Assembly: GCA_037176725.1 (NCBI GenBank)
Contig: JAZBRS010000057.1
Coordinates: 85,829,501-85,893,500, forward strand
DNA length: 64,000 nt
Source of the DNA: Posidonia oceanica
Lineage: Eukaryota > Streptophyta > Magnoliopsida > Alismatales > Posidoniaceae
Direction: 5' to 3'
Shown here piece by piece: positions 45,952-57,689 of this stretch. The translations under genes were made by a program, and so were the position numbers. Numbering within the stretch: the first letter of the stretch is position 1; each line of letters starts with the position of its first letter. The notes under the pieces were generated by a model. The model worked only from the letters and a program-made list of their open reading frames with translations, did no database searches and was not told the origin of the DNA.

Positions 45952-47153
45952 CTAGCTGATTCGGGCCTTCTTGGACTTCCTAGAGTCAAGGAATTGGAGG
46001 GCGGCAGGCGGGATCTTGCTGATGGGCCAGAGTCCCTGCACCTTAGTGATATATTCAGGAGTGCATCCTGAGCCTCTAGCAGCTGCAATGTCTGTTGACT
46101 TCACCCTATGTTGCATCAGGTCAGCTAATTCTATTATGGCTGCAGCTGAGCTAAGAGGATAAGCCTGCAAGAGCCTTGGCGCTGTGCTATCAACAAAGGC
46201 ACCTTGCACAAAGCCAAACTGCAGCATAACCCAGATAGGGTGTACTCTACGCCCCCGGTGAATCCTGGCAACACCACGAGTCGCATGTCGCAGGCACCGA
46301 AGAAGACAGTGAATGGCTCGGCTGCGGACGGAATGACTCGCCAAGTTACCGCATCATCCGTCAGCTTAGACAGCTTCTTGTATTCCTCTGGGATGCTTTT
46401 GATGGTCCTTACATGGCCATTGTTGCAGTATGCCTCAATGGCGTGCCTCTGGGGGCGCATGGTATCCAACTCCAGGTGTGCAGCTAGCCAAATCTACACG
46501 AGTGCTCCGCAGCCGTGGAAGTGGCGGCAGCGATGTGCGACGCAGTCCAGCCCGCGATATGTCTCTACTAGGACGACTGGTGCTAGGTCAATCTGCCGGG
46601 TCACTACTACAAGTGCGATCTCAGCAATCTTGATTGCAACTGTCATCTGGCCATGCGTGAAAATCAGCTCGCCTAGAAAGCGGGTGACAAATCCCTGGAG
46701 CCACAGCTTGTCTCCGAGTTCAGCACGTTTTTCCATAATCTCATCAAAGTATGCTAGGCAAAGCATGGGCGTGGGCCCGCAGGTGCAGATTAGTCTTTGC
46801 TGGCAGCCTTTCGCAGAGAGCCCAGATAGTTGGCTCAGGGTTGCAATGTACTTGTCACGCCTTACGAAGAAAGTTGGCCCCATGAGTCTGGAGAAGCCGC
46901 AGATCCGACGCACTTCCTCTAGTGTGGGTGTCAACTCTGTCCTGCCAAAGCGGAAGACGTGGTGCACCGGTTTCCAGAACCTTGCTGCAGCGCACAGGAC
47001 ATGCTGGCTCACCTCGACGTCCACAACCTTCAGAAGCTTAGAGGGTATGCCCCAGGTGTGTAGCTTCTCGCAGTCATCGTCTGTGAGCTTGGCAACCCAC
47101 TCTCGTAGAGTTCCAGAGCAATGCATGGTGGTCACTAGAGTAGGGTAACCCAT
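45952..47153 (-). pseudogene. DUF7745/plant-mobile-domain-like ORF of element R, broken
   Basis: Homolog of the element A protein. It starts at an ATG at 47153 (MGYPTLV...) and shows FGRTELTPTLEEVRRICGFS, VLVETYRGL and HFHGCGALV. A TAG stop at 46494-46496 replaces the glutamine codon of element A (GALVQVWLAGH there). A one-base loss near 46235 (GGGTGTACTC against GGGTGATACTC) shifts the frame; the C-terminus continues in another frame to 45952. It lies about 1.3 kb downstream of the integrase on the same strand, so in element R it is the last gene before the hairpin array and 3' LTR. Function unknown. Confidence 0.72.
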
Positions 47154-48427
47154 TACGCGAGAGGGAGAATGTGGGTAGCCGATGCAGGATCTACAGGTAC
47201 CTGTAGCCAAAGGTGCAGCTTGTCAGATCAGATATAGGCATATAATCACTGGCTGATGAAGGGACATATTTCAATGATAGCAAAGCAGTTAAATAGGTCC
47301 AACAGTTGGCAGTCAAAATGCAGATATTAAGCATATTCAAGCAAGGGATGATTCTGTCTGCACAGAAGACGGTTGATGGGAGCTCTGGACCAGCGTAGCT
47401 TGAAGGCGGTCGACGTGTGCTTGACAGAAGTACTGTCTTAGTGCCGGGGCCAAGTATTGCAGAGCGGGATGATAGGAAGGGAGAAAGATTGATACTGTGC
47501 AGGTGTGCATGCTATATGATTGATATGCATAGATACGTGCATGATTTATGATAGATGTTGTGGCCCTTAGTATATGGAGTGCTTTAGCGCCTGCTGTAGA
47601 GGAAGAGAGTGGTCCCTGACTCACTGGACTCTATTCAAACTCCTAACTTCATGGTGGCGCTCTGGGAAAGGTATTTGCAATGTGGGGGTAGTGGTGTGGT
47701 AAGGACAGGCTCCATGCCAAACTCTCAAGGACCTACACCTACTCTTTTCATTTTTTGCTCTTTTTGCTCCCTCATAGGCGTGCAGGTTTCCCCTATCCCT
47801 AACTTGGAGGTAATGGGCACCTGGCTGGAAGCTAGGGAGCTGCTTGCTAGGCAGGGGTGGCTAGGCCCTGCGGGACTTGTAGGTTTGCCAGGCACGGACT
47901 TCAACTCCTCTCCAAGGGAAGTTGGAGGGATGAGGTCACGCTACATGCCTCTATCTCTAGGGCCTACTTCTGCCTTCGCCTTCTATTTGCCTCTTTTCTT
48001 TTATGTCCATGCTTAGACACATATTCTTTTGCTCACGCTCATGCTCACGTCCTAACATTTTATCTCCCTCGGGAGGTGCAAGTCCTAGGGGGTTTGGGTA
48101 TTTCGCCTGTTCTCACTTGAAGGGTGGCTCCCTCACTAGCTAAGACATCTGAGTAGTGTCAGGTGAGGTGGGATAGACTCCTTCCAGAGCAGGCAAGCAC
48201 ATCCGATTTCATCATCGGGCCGAATGCAATGCATGATTTTTGCTTTTTCTGCTTTTCTCTTCTTTTTTTTTTGGACAAGATATGCTGAAAGAAATAACAA
48301 TGGGAAGATATGTGCAAAGGATGCGAGAATGCAGGGGAGCAGGATTGGAATGCATAGGAATGTACAAAGGTGATAAGGATGCAAAGGATAGGATGGGGAG
48401 AGAATGCTCTACAAGGCGAGGGCCGAA
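47154..48427 (-). other. Noncoding interval between integrase and PMD-like ORF (element R)
   Basis: About 1.3 kb with no conserved open frame. Positions 47154-47345 match the sequence upstream of the element A ORF (15571-15770). The rest is mixed-composition DNA with a T-rich tract near 48240. It might hold a promoter or splice signals for the downstream ORF, but I see nothing definite. Confidence 0.5.
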
Positions 48428-49699
48428 TCACTGACAATACTTCTTGTGGTTGCACGAGTTGACTAGCTCTGACTGCCCATTCTAGTCCATGTCCTCAAGA
48501 ATCGCCGCACCGCCAAAGAAGGCCTCCATGACCACGATGGGGCCCCGCCAGTTAGGTCGGAATTTGCCTCAACCGTCTGGCAGGTGGATAGCTCGCAGGA
48601 CGAGATCCCCTGGCTGGAAGCTTCTGGGCTGCACTTTCTTCAAGTAAGCTCTGGCCATCCGCTTTTGGTAGCAGCGAGCGTTGTGCATTGCTTGCAATCT
48701 ATGCTCGTCAATCAAATTGAGCTGGATGCAGTGGTCTTCGACCCACTCTGCTTCTTCCAGTTCGGCTTCTCGCAGGATCTACAGTGAGGGGATCTCTACT
48801 TCAACAGGCAGCACCACCTCCATGCCGTATGCCAGCGAGTATGGGGTGGTTCCTGTTGAGGTTCACACTGATGTCCTGTACGCCCAGAGTGTGTACGGAA
48901 GCTTGTCATGCCAGTCATTGTGGGTTTTTGCCATCTTCTTCATGATCTTCACGATGTTTCTGTTGGTAGACTCCACTGCACCATTCATCTACTACTGGTA
49001 GGGCGAGGATCTATGATGCTTGATCTAGAGATTTTGCAGGTACTCCTCGATCCTCTTGCAATGAAGTTCGAGCCGTTGTAAGAGATGATTGCATGCAGGA
49101 CCCCGTACCGGGCGACGATGTTGTTTCTGATAAACTTCTCTGTCGCCACGGCTGTGACTGCCTTGTAGGAGGTTGCTTCCACCCACTTGGTGAAGTAGTC
49201 TATCGCCACCAGAATGAAGCGACCATTTGAAGCAGTAGGGTGTATAGCGTCGATGACATCAATCCCCCAAGTGGAGAAGGGCAATGGCGATGACATATTG
49301 TGCAACTGCTGTGGGGGAGCACGGATAAAGTTACCATGGATCTAGCAGTTGTGGCATTTACACACAAACTGATAGCAGTCTGCCTCCATGGTTGACCAGA
49401 AATAGCCTTGCAACATGATCTTCTTGGCCAGCAACATGCCGTTCATATGAGGGCCGCAAGTCCCTGCATGAACTTGAAGCATTAGCATGTCGGCCTCTGG
49501 CTTGCTTAAGCAACGCAGGAGCATCTGATTGTAAGATCTTCTGTACAACTGCCCTGCTCCTAACACATACTTTGATGCCAGATACGCCAAAGTTCTTTGG
49601 TCTACTGCTGAGGTGCTAGCCGAGGTGCTACCAGACTCTAGGAAGATCTTTATATCATGGAACCAAGGCTGCTCTCCTGCGGGGTCTGCCTCCTCTATC
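48428..49699 (-). pseudogene. Integrase, element R
   Basis: Inserts the cDNA into the host genome. An HHCC-type zinc segment is visible (VHAGTCGPHMNGM...CYQFVCKCHNC). The core has WGIDVIDAIHPTASNG with the first Asp, then IISYNGSNF where the family has Asp in place of Tyr, and MNGAVEST with the Glu. So the second catalytic residue is lost. Stops follow the zinc motif (near 49345), lie inside the core (near 49025) and occur as a double stop just before MNGAVEST (near 48995). The C-terminal part runs to a TGA at 48428-48430. No chromodomain is seen, as expected for the Tat group. Confidence 0.85.
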
Positions 49700-50223
49700 C
49701 TCATGCAATGCACAGGCTGCTCTATGCGGGTAATTGATACATTCATTGTACAGTCTTCAGGTATGCTAAGCCAAGACGCCAAGGTTGCTAGTGCATTTGC
49801 ATATGCATTCCTTGCCCTATTCACGTATGAGAAGCAGATGCTTGCAAATTCTTCTATTAGCTTCAGCAGACGTTCGTGATATGGCACAAGCTTTGGATCC
49901 TTTGTTCTCCAATCGCCATTCACTTGGGAAATAACTAGCATGGCATCGCCGTGCACATGCAGCTTCTGCGTCTCATGCTCGAGGGCGACCTTCAATCCCA
50001 GAATGCATGCTTCATATTCTGCTTCGTTATTGGTGCACTTGAAGGTCAGCTTCCTTGCAAAGTAGATCATCAGTCCCTGCAGTGTCACCAGCACTGCGCC
50101 TATGCCCTGACCCTTCTTGTTGACAGTGCCATCGAAGTACAGCTGCCACTGCTCCTTGTGTTCAGGGTCCTTTTCATCAGAGTCCTCCATTGCGAAAAGG
50201 ATATCTTCATCCGAAAACTGCAT
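49700..50223 (-). pseudogene. Second (archaeal-type) RNase H, element R
   Basis: An uninterrupted stretch of a larger broken polyprotein. It shows YFDGTVNKKGQGIGAVLV, FKCTNNEAEYEACILGLKV and VHGDAMLVISQVNGDW, giving the D-E-D set, then continues into the linker and integrase zinc region. This second RNase H between the RT-linked RNase H and integrase is the diagnostic feature of Tat/Ogre elements. It is the undamaged homolog of the domain cut by element A at 22075. Confidence 0.88.
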
Positions 50224-50754
50224 TTGGAGGGGCTAGTATTCAGGCAGCGGGAAATCAGCAAAGTGATCTGCCATGGCTTGACCCTTCATGGATCTCTGTG
50301 TGACGAAGGTGATGTCGTATTGAGACAACAACACCTGCCACTTGACACATCTGCCCACCATGGCTGACTTTTGGAAGAGGAACTTGATGGGGTCATGTCG
50401 GCATAGAAGCCGGACAGGGTACGCCATCATATAGTGCCTTAGCTTCTATACAACCCAGAAGAGTGATAAGCAGGTCTTCTCTATTGTGCTATACCTGGCT
50501 TCGCAATCATTGAATTTCTTGCTCAGGTAATAAATAGCATGCTCCTTTCAACCCGATTCATCATGTTGGCCCAAGACGGCGCCCATGGAATGCTGCGTGG
50601 TAGAAAGGTAGAGAAGCAGAGGTCTCCCCGGCGTTGGAGGAACCAAAACAGGAGGTTTGATCAACATCTGCTTGACCTTGTCAAATGCAACCTGGCACTC
50701 TTTGCTCCAGTTGATCTATGCATTCTTCTTTAGGAGCTTGAAGATCGGTTCGCA
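50224..50754 (-). pseudogene. First RNase H, element R (separated from RT by solo LTR B2)
   Basis: RT-linked RNase H with GAVLGQHDESG, YYLSKKFNDCEARYSTIEKT and LSQYDITFVTQRSMKGQAMADH. Stops lie near 50715, 50550, 50450 and 50236. Upstream, the frame is cut by solo LTR B2 at 50755-56514; the other side is the end of RT at 56515. Confidence 0.82.
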
Positions 50755-50759
50755 GATAG
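50755..50759. repeat. Target site duplication GATAG of solo LTR B2, left
   Basis: GATAG precedes the LTR and recurs at 56510-56514 after it. The uninterrupted homolog in element L (about 22945-22975) reads CGCAGATGGTCGTAAGCTG, consistent with the insertion point. Confidence 0.93.
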
Positions 50760-53700
50760 TGTTGACACCCCATCTTGGCAGGCTTGGACCACTTGGAGCC
50801 CTCTTGGTGATTGCTGGACTCAAACCCAAACCAAACCAAGCCCTAACCCTCTTCTTTACCCTTCAAAACCAGCCAACTTGACCTAAGCCTTTACCCCTCT
50901 TCCCAAGCTCAAAACCTAGCCAAAATCCATAGGAAAACCCACCAGCATCCACTTAACAAGCCTACCCAAGAACCTAGAAATTCTCAAACTTAGACCATTC
51001 CCAAAAACCCTAGAAAACCTAGGCAAAACTCCCCTTTTTCTACACCTTAAAACCCCTCCAAAACCTCCTTGGAATCAAACCAAAACTCCAGAAGCAGCAC
51101 CTCAAACCCTAGACTGCCCACTCACCAATTTTCATCCCATTCCAAGACCTTTAAGACCTCCATTCACCCAAATTATCCTTTTCTCTCTCCGGGATTATCA
51201 TTTTCTCTCTCCTCTCTCTCTCCTGATTATCATCTCTCCTTTCATCCCCTTCTTGCTCCTTCTCTGGTCTGGCTGTGGACCCCCTTTGTGCTTCTATCCT
51301 TCCTCTATCTTATTCCTATTTTTACTTTATTTTTAACACTTTCCCTAATTTTCAAAAAATCCTTTTCCTTCAACCTATCTCTTTTCCTTTTATCTCCCTC
51401 TTTTTTCCATTTCTTTCCTCCTTCTCTTTTTCTTTTCCCTCTCTTGCAAAAATCCATAAAAACCCCTAAAAATCTGTAAAACCCCAAAACATAAAAGAAA
51501 CAAATCAGAATCCTAAGAAAAACAATTAAAAAACATTAAACAAGCAATTAAAAACCTAAACTTAACTAAATCAAGCTAGAAGGAGAACCAAGCATGTGAG
51601 CTAAAAAATGCAAAACAAATCAAAAGAAAACACTGAAAAATCAAGGAAAAAACTAAAATGAAATCAGAACCCACCAAGAGTAAAAATCCCATCAGAAGAA
51701 TTAAAAAAACAAACCCTAAAAAGAAGAATTAAAAATCAAACACTAAAACAAGTAATTAAAGAAGCAAAAGACTTAACCTAATAAACATAAGAAGAACAAC
51801 ATAAAAAATTTAATTAAAAGGAAAAGAAAAACACACTTAAAAGATTTAAAAACACCCTATCAAACCAGAAAAATCTAACTAAAAACTTCAAGAAAAATCA
51901 ACAAGTAAAAATCAAAGCATAATTTAAAAGACTTAAGAAAGAAAAAACCCTAAGAAGACTAAGACTTAAAAACCTAAAACCAATCCTGGTTAATACAAAA
52001 ATAAATTCTAAAAAAATCCTAATCAATATCCTAAGTGTCCAACAAGGGAAACACAATTTTTAAAACAATTTAAAACAAGGTTTAACAAACATTTAATCAA
52101 GTGAAAACCAATTAAAAGCAAAACCAAAACCCTAAAACCCTAATCAAGCCCAAAACACATTAATCAACCCAAAATGGCCATTAAAAAATTTAATTAAAAT
52201 CCTAATCTATATCACAACCTTTCTAGTATTTTTATTTATTTTTAGTCTATTTTTTCTAATTTTATTTCCTTTCTTTTCCCTCTCTTTCTTTCTTTCTTCT
52301 CATTTTTCTTTTCTTCTTTTTCCTTGCTGGGCCCAATTCAGCCCGTCTCTTCCTTTCTTCTTCATTTCTTTTTCTTTTTCCTTCGGCCCACAGCACAGTC
52401 CGGCCCACGCCTCTCATTCTTCTTCCTCAACCTCCTCTGTGTTTTCCTTCCACCTTCTTTCTCCCGCGAACCTTCAGCTACAGCCTTCCCTCCTCTTTCA
52501 AAATTCGAAGCCTTCCGTCATGTCGCCTACAGCAGCTCGCCGCCTCTCCTTTGTCTCAGCAGCTTTTCCGGAGCCGGTCGCCAACCATCCTCTCCGCTGC
52601 AGTAATCGCCGCTGAATTCAAATCTTCAGCGCGCCAGCAGCTGGCCTCCACCGGATATAAGCCGCTCCTCCTCCGTTTCCATCAGTGGCAACAATCCTCA
52701 CCCAGAGGGAGTAACCTTCAACTCCAGAGCAGACTCAGAGAGTAATTCCAGAGAGCGTTCCGCTTCTTTTCTTCCACCTGCAACTCCTCCCTCTTCTTCT
52801 CTGCCTCCTCCATTTCCAGAAGAGAGAGTGGCCAGAGAGAGTGGTCTGTGCGTTCATCTTGGCATCCCAGAGAGAGACTCCAATTCCCCAGCCTCCCTTC
52901 AGCAACCGCCACCCATTCCCATTCAGAAATCCGTAGCGAACCTCCCTCTCACTTCTCCAGTAAACCAAACCTGTTCCCGGCCTCCACACTCCTCCCTGTT
53001 ACTTCCCCAATCTCACCCAATACCCAGCCACCTTCCTTCAACATTTACCAGCCGTTCCACCACCTAAAACTGCTCCGAAACACCACCTGATCCCAACTGT
53101 AAACCCAACCTGATCCTCTCACAATTCCCATCACTCCAGTCCACTACTGCCTCCCAAAATCCACCCAAGCATTCACCGAACCTCCACCTTTTCAGAGCCT
53201 CCGACATCAAGCCTAACCATCGGCCACAGACCCAGAACGGCACAACAAACACCTTACCTCACCTCAGACCCAAAATCAGCCCGACTCCCAATCTCACTCC
53301 ACACTCACCAGAAAACCCCTCCGATCATCCACGCAGCTTCGCTGAACTCCCAGCAATCACCCCGAAGGCTCCGCTTCGCCGGACGAGCAGCGGACAAGGC
53401 CCCCCACCTCCGGCTGCATTCTGTCAACCCAAAAAACCCAATCTTCCGCTCGAGCTGTAGAAGCGCCATCCGATCATCCGAGGAGCTCCGGAAGAACGTC
53501 CTGAAGAAGCCCCAACCACGGCGAGCCGTTGGAGTTCACTGCTGCAACCAGACGAGGACCGCCGGTCACCTCCGATTCTGCCGAGGTCGGGAGCGCGCTC
53601 CAGACACGAACACAAGTAATTTCTTACCTCTCCCGCTCTCTCTCCTCCCCCTGCTGCTTTCCCGCCGATCAGAAGCCAGTTCCCAGCCCTCCTGCTCCGA

Positions 53701-56509
53701 TCATGACTCGCCGGACGGTTCATCTTCTCCGGCGCCGGCCTCCTGTCCCCCTGATGCTCCGGCCGATAGAACGTTTCCCCGGTGATCCCCAGAGCTCCGC
53801 ACGGTCGCCGGTAGCGCCCTCCTCCAATCTGCGCCTCCTCAGCCTCCCCTGTCGGCAGCCACGAGCTCTGTTGGCTTTGTGCTACAGTGCTCGTCGCCGT
53901 CGACGAACACTGTGCATTTATTTTCTTAGTTATAAGGTTTCTGTGCCAATATTGCATATCTGCCTTAAGTTTTTCCATTTTTGCATTCTGGTCCTTAGTT
54001 TATTTAATCTGCTTAGTTTCTGATTTAATATCATGCTAAATTGCAGTTTTTATTCATGCTTTTCTGTATTTGCAATCTAGTCCTGTTACTGTGCTGTGCT
54101 GTTGTATTTTTTTTTGCATTTTAGCCCCTCTGTTTTCGTTTTTTGCACTTAAGTCCTGCTCTAGATCAGTTCATTTAATTGCATGCATTTTACCATATGA
54201 AATTGCATTCTGCATCCCTGTCTTTTCCCATTTTTGCACTTTCATCCTCTGCACTGTAGAAACTTAGGTTTTATTTTTGATTTTTGCATACTGCATTGCA
54301 GATTTTGCCTTCTGGTTTTGCATTTTTGCATTTAGGTCCATTTTAAATGGACAGTAACTGTTTTCCATGCATTTTGGCTTATTGCATTGCATTTTTAACC
54401 CTGTTTTTCCCAAAAATTGCACATCAGTCCTGTCTACTGATTTCAGAGCATGTTTACCATATAAAATTGCATATTTGACCCTTGCATGACTTCAAAATCA
54501 CACATAGGTCCTTGCATCCTTTAAAAATCATGTAAAAAGACTGTTTTGCCCCTAAAGTTGCATCTTAGCTCCTATGCTTACAAAATTGCATGTAGACCCT
54601 CCACTTGCATTCCCAGACTCCCCAGAACCCTGTTTTCTGGAAAATTTGCACTTTAGACCCTAGTTTTTTCCAAAATTACCCTCTGATTTCCATTTGTTTT
54701 CAAAACTTCTTCCAATGCATGTCCTCTTTTCAAAGTAGCTTTCTGAACCCAATCTTTTGCAAAATAACCCTCTGCCCTCTCTTGTTTTCAAAACTCTCTC
54801 CTGTGGGCCCCATCCTTTTTGAAAAATTGCATTTAGCCCCTTCTCTTTTCAAAAATGGCATTTGAACCTCTGTTTTTCCAAAAATTCCCCTCTTGTCTTT
54901 TCTTGCCTCTTGCATGCATCCTGCATTCATTTAGCTTTGCATTTTAGCATCCCTTTGCACACACTAAGCACCTTTAGCTCCCCTTCACTTGGGAGGACCT
55001 TTTGCACGCCCCTAGGACCTCCTGAACACCTAGATCTGTTCTTCTCCCCTGTTCTGGCCCTCCTGCCTTGAAGCTGCGATATCTTCCGATCCGGCCGTTG
55101 GATCTTCTCAAGTAAGCTACCCAGGCGACCGCAGCGAAGCGCTCTTCAGCATGGACCAAGCAGATCTCAGATCAGGCTCCCAGATTTCCAGGTATGTCCT
55201 CCTGAACCCCTGCATTGCATTCATTTGTATGCCATTTGCATAGTTTTCCTCGTTTTCGATTTCTGTCTCTTTGAGCATGTAGAATAGGACCTCCCCTTCT
55301 CGTCTATCAACTCAGATCCCCGCTTCGCGTTTCCCCATGTGTTTTGTGTTGAGTTTTCCCTGGATTCACCACTTAATGTGACTTTCTTCTCCCTTTTCCA
55401 CGATCCGATCGCATCGCGAGCTTTGGGCAGCATGCGAGACACACCGTGGAACGGTTTAGTGGGAAATGGTCGCAAAAGAGGTGGTAATCCCCCCGTTTGC
55501 TCACTCTCCCCTTTGTAGGTCTTCACACCTACTCTGTGTGGCCCCCGAACAGCGCCTGTTCTCACACATGCGCTGTTCTGCTTCTCCTTTTACTGCTTCT
55601 AATCTTTTCCTTGCATTTGCATTCGTACAGCTTTTCCAAGGTTTTCTCTCGCAGCTTTTGGCACCGTTTTGCGTGCCTGCTTTGTCTTTCACGTCGTTTT
55701 GCACGCTCGCCCTGTTTTTGGCACAGTTTTGGGTGCCCGTCATCGTCTTTTGCACCGATTTGCGTGCCGCCTTGCTTTCTCGCCTGTTTTGCGTGCCGAC
55801 CTTGTCCTTCTACATCGTTGTGCGCGCTTTCTTGTTTTTCGCCTCGTTTTGCGTGTTTTACGCCGTTTTCTCTTGCATGTCGATCGCATTGCATGGTTTT
55901 GCCGTTGTTTTGCTTTTTTCGCTTGCATTTGCATATAGGGCTGTGATGCTTACTGCCTGGAGTTCTCACGAGCCAGGTTTCGCCCGGTTCGGAACACAGA
56001 CAGCGTAGCTGAGCACTTAGACAGCACGTTTATTTCCTTGCCCTGCATCTCTCCACTTAGAGCACACCTTGAGCATTCATTTAGGCATTCATAGGCACAT
56101 AGGCATTCAATCCTGCATTTCCCTGCGTATGCGAGCGTAAGCCTAGAAAGACCGATTCTCGGGCGTGTCGGGGGTGCCTAACACCTTCTCCGCACGTAAC
56201 AGGAGTCCTTGCCCTGTCTTTTGGCCCGCAATGACCATACTGCCCTTATCCTAGGCTAGAGTCATCTCATTTGCATGTATTTGCATTTGTTTCCTTTGCA
56301 TTGCTTTGCTTTGCATTTCTTGCTTAGTTTTGCGTGTTAATTCACGCATCTCCCCGATTTTCCTTGTCTCCCGTTAATAGACATGGTGGCGACTCTGATT
56401 TGTCTTATCTTTCTCTTTTCTCCTCGATTTTAAGCGTTTTCGAGTCGAGCCTCTTCCTCGGATCCAATCGCCGCTAATAGCGAGCCTGATTCCGATCGGG
56501 ATCGCTACA
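50760..56509 (+). mobile_element. Solo LTR B2 (5.75 kb)
   Basis: A lone LTR of 5750 bp, TGTTGACACCCC to GATCGCTACA, flanked by the perfect GATAG duplication. It is the same family, orientation and length as B1 at 9713-15461. It has the same layout: polypyrimidine tract (51130-51470), A-rich zone, CpG-rich island (53330-53920), TGCA/TAGGTCC motif zone (54000-54960), TTTTGCGTGCC repeats (55620-55920), and the conserved GGTGCCTAACACC block at about 56172. The frames at 53424-53978 (minus) and 53529-54023 (plus) are not conserved as proteins in B1. Confidence 0.93.
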
Positions 56510-56514
56510 GATAG

Positions 56515-57650
56515 GCGTGAGCTGCACAATGAACCGACTGATGTACGACAGGCACCCTAATAGGCCTCGGACCTCCTTTTCAGTCCTAGGGGATGGCATG
56601 TTCACGATGGCTTTTGCCTTCATCGGGTCCACTTCAATCCCCCTCTGGCTAACAATGTAGCCCAGGAGTTTGCTAGAAAATACCCCGAATACGCATTTGC
56701 TGGGGTTGAGGCGCAACTAATACTTCCTCAAGCGATCAAAGAGCTTCCTTAGATAGGTGAGGTGATTCTCGAGTTCTTTGGACTTGGCAATCATGTTGTC
56801 CACATAAACCTCAACTTCTTGGTGCATGAGGTCATGGAACAACACAGTCATTGCCCTCTGATAGGTTGTGCCGGCATTCTTCAGCCCAAATGGCATAACT
56901 TGATAGCAGAAGACCCCCTAGGGGGTGATAAAGGATGTTTTCTCCATGTCCTCTTTTGCCATTCTGATTTGGTTATAGCTGGAGAAGCTGTCCATGAAAG
57001 AGTGCATTTTGTGCCCCGCAGTGTTGTCGACTAGGACATCAATGTGCGGTAGTGGAAAATCGTCCTTGGGACTCGCCTTATTCAGGTCCCTATAGTCGAT
57101 GCACATGCGGACTCGGCCATCCTTCTTGGGCAGTGGCACAACATTTGCAAGCCATTCAGGGTAAAGGATGACCTTCAGAAAGTTGACATTATGCTGCTTC
57201 ATGATCTCTTCTTTGATCATGAGTAGCCACTGCGGTCGCCATCTTCTTAGCTTCTACTTTACTGGCTTTGTGTCTAGATTCAGGGGCAGGTTGTGCACAA
57301 CTATTTCAATGTCGAGGCCGACCATATCTTCATAGCTCCAGGCGAAGACATCCACATACTCTTCCAAGAATGCAATGAATTCTGCTCTAGCCTGGGGCGA
57401 CAGATGGGCACTGATACGGACCTCTCTGGCTTCTTCGGTTGTGCCAATGTTGACGACCTCCGTCTCTTCTTCGACATGGAGGTTAGGGCCATCGAGATCG
57501 TCGTCATGGGGCCGGAACTCAGGCGATGGTTCATCATTCTCATCGTCGCTTGTATCATCCTCCTCTCCGTATGCAATGAGTTCCGAGAGGATCTCCTTTT
57601 CGAAGTAGGGTCTATTATATCAAAGGAATGAATTTGTTCCGCTGCTTGGC
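56515..57650 (-). pseudogene. Reverse transcriptase, element R
   Basis: Ty3/gypsy RT with VPLPKKDGRVRMCIDYRD, PLPHIDVLVDNTAGHKM, QVMPFGLKNAG and the catalytic box read as YVDNMIA, so the second Asp is Asn (GAC to AAC). Stops occur near 56918 (after FITP), 56716 (RKY then TAG) and 57255. Near 57604 the sequence lacks one base relative to element L, shifting the frame at the start of the domain. At its C-terminal end the frame runs into solo LTR B2. Catalysis would be abolished even without the frame breaks. Confidence 0.87.
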
Positions 57651-57689
57651 CCTGGTGACGCTTCAGGATGGTCACGCTTACCTGAGTGT

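Noticed and set aside
47630..48430. A host gene between integrase and the PMD-like ORF
   Set aside because: Short frames only, no domain and no convincing splice structure.
53424..54023. 184-codon and 164-codon frames on opposite strands in solo LTR B2
   Set aside because: They lie in the CpG-rich island, overlap each other and are not conserved as proteins in B1.
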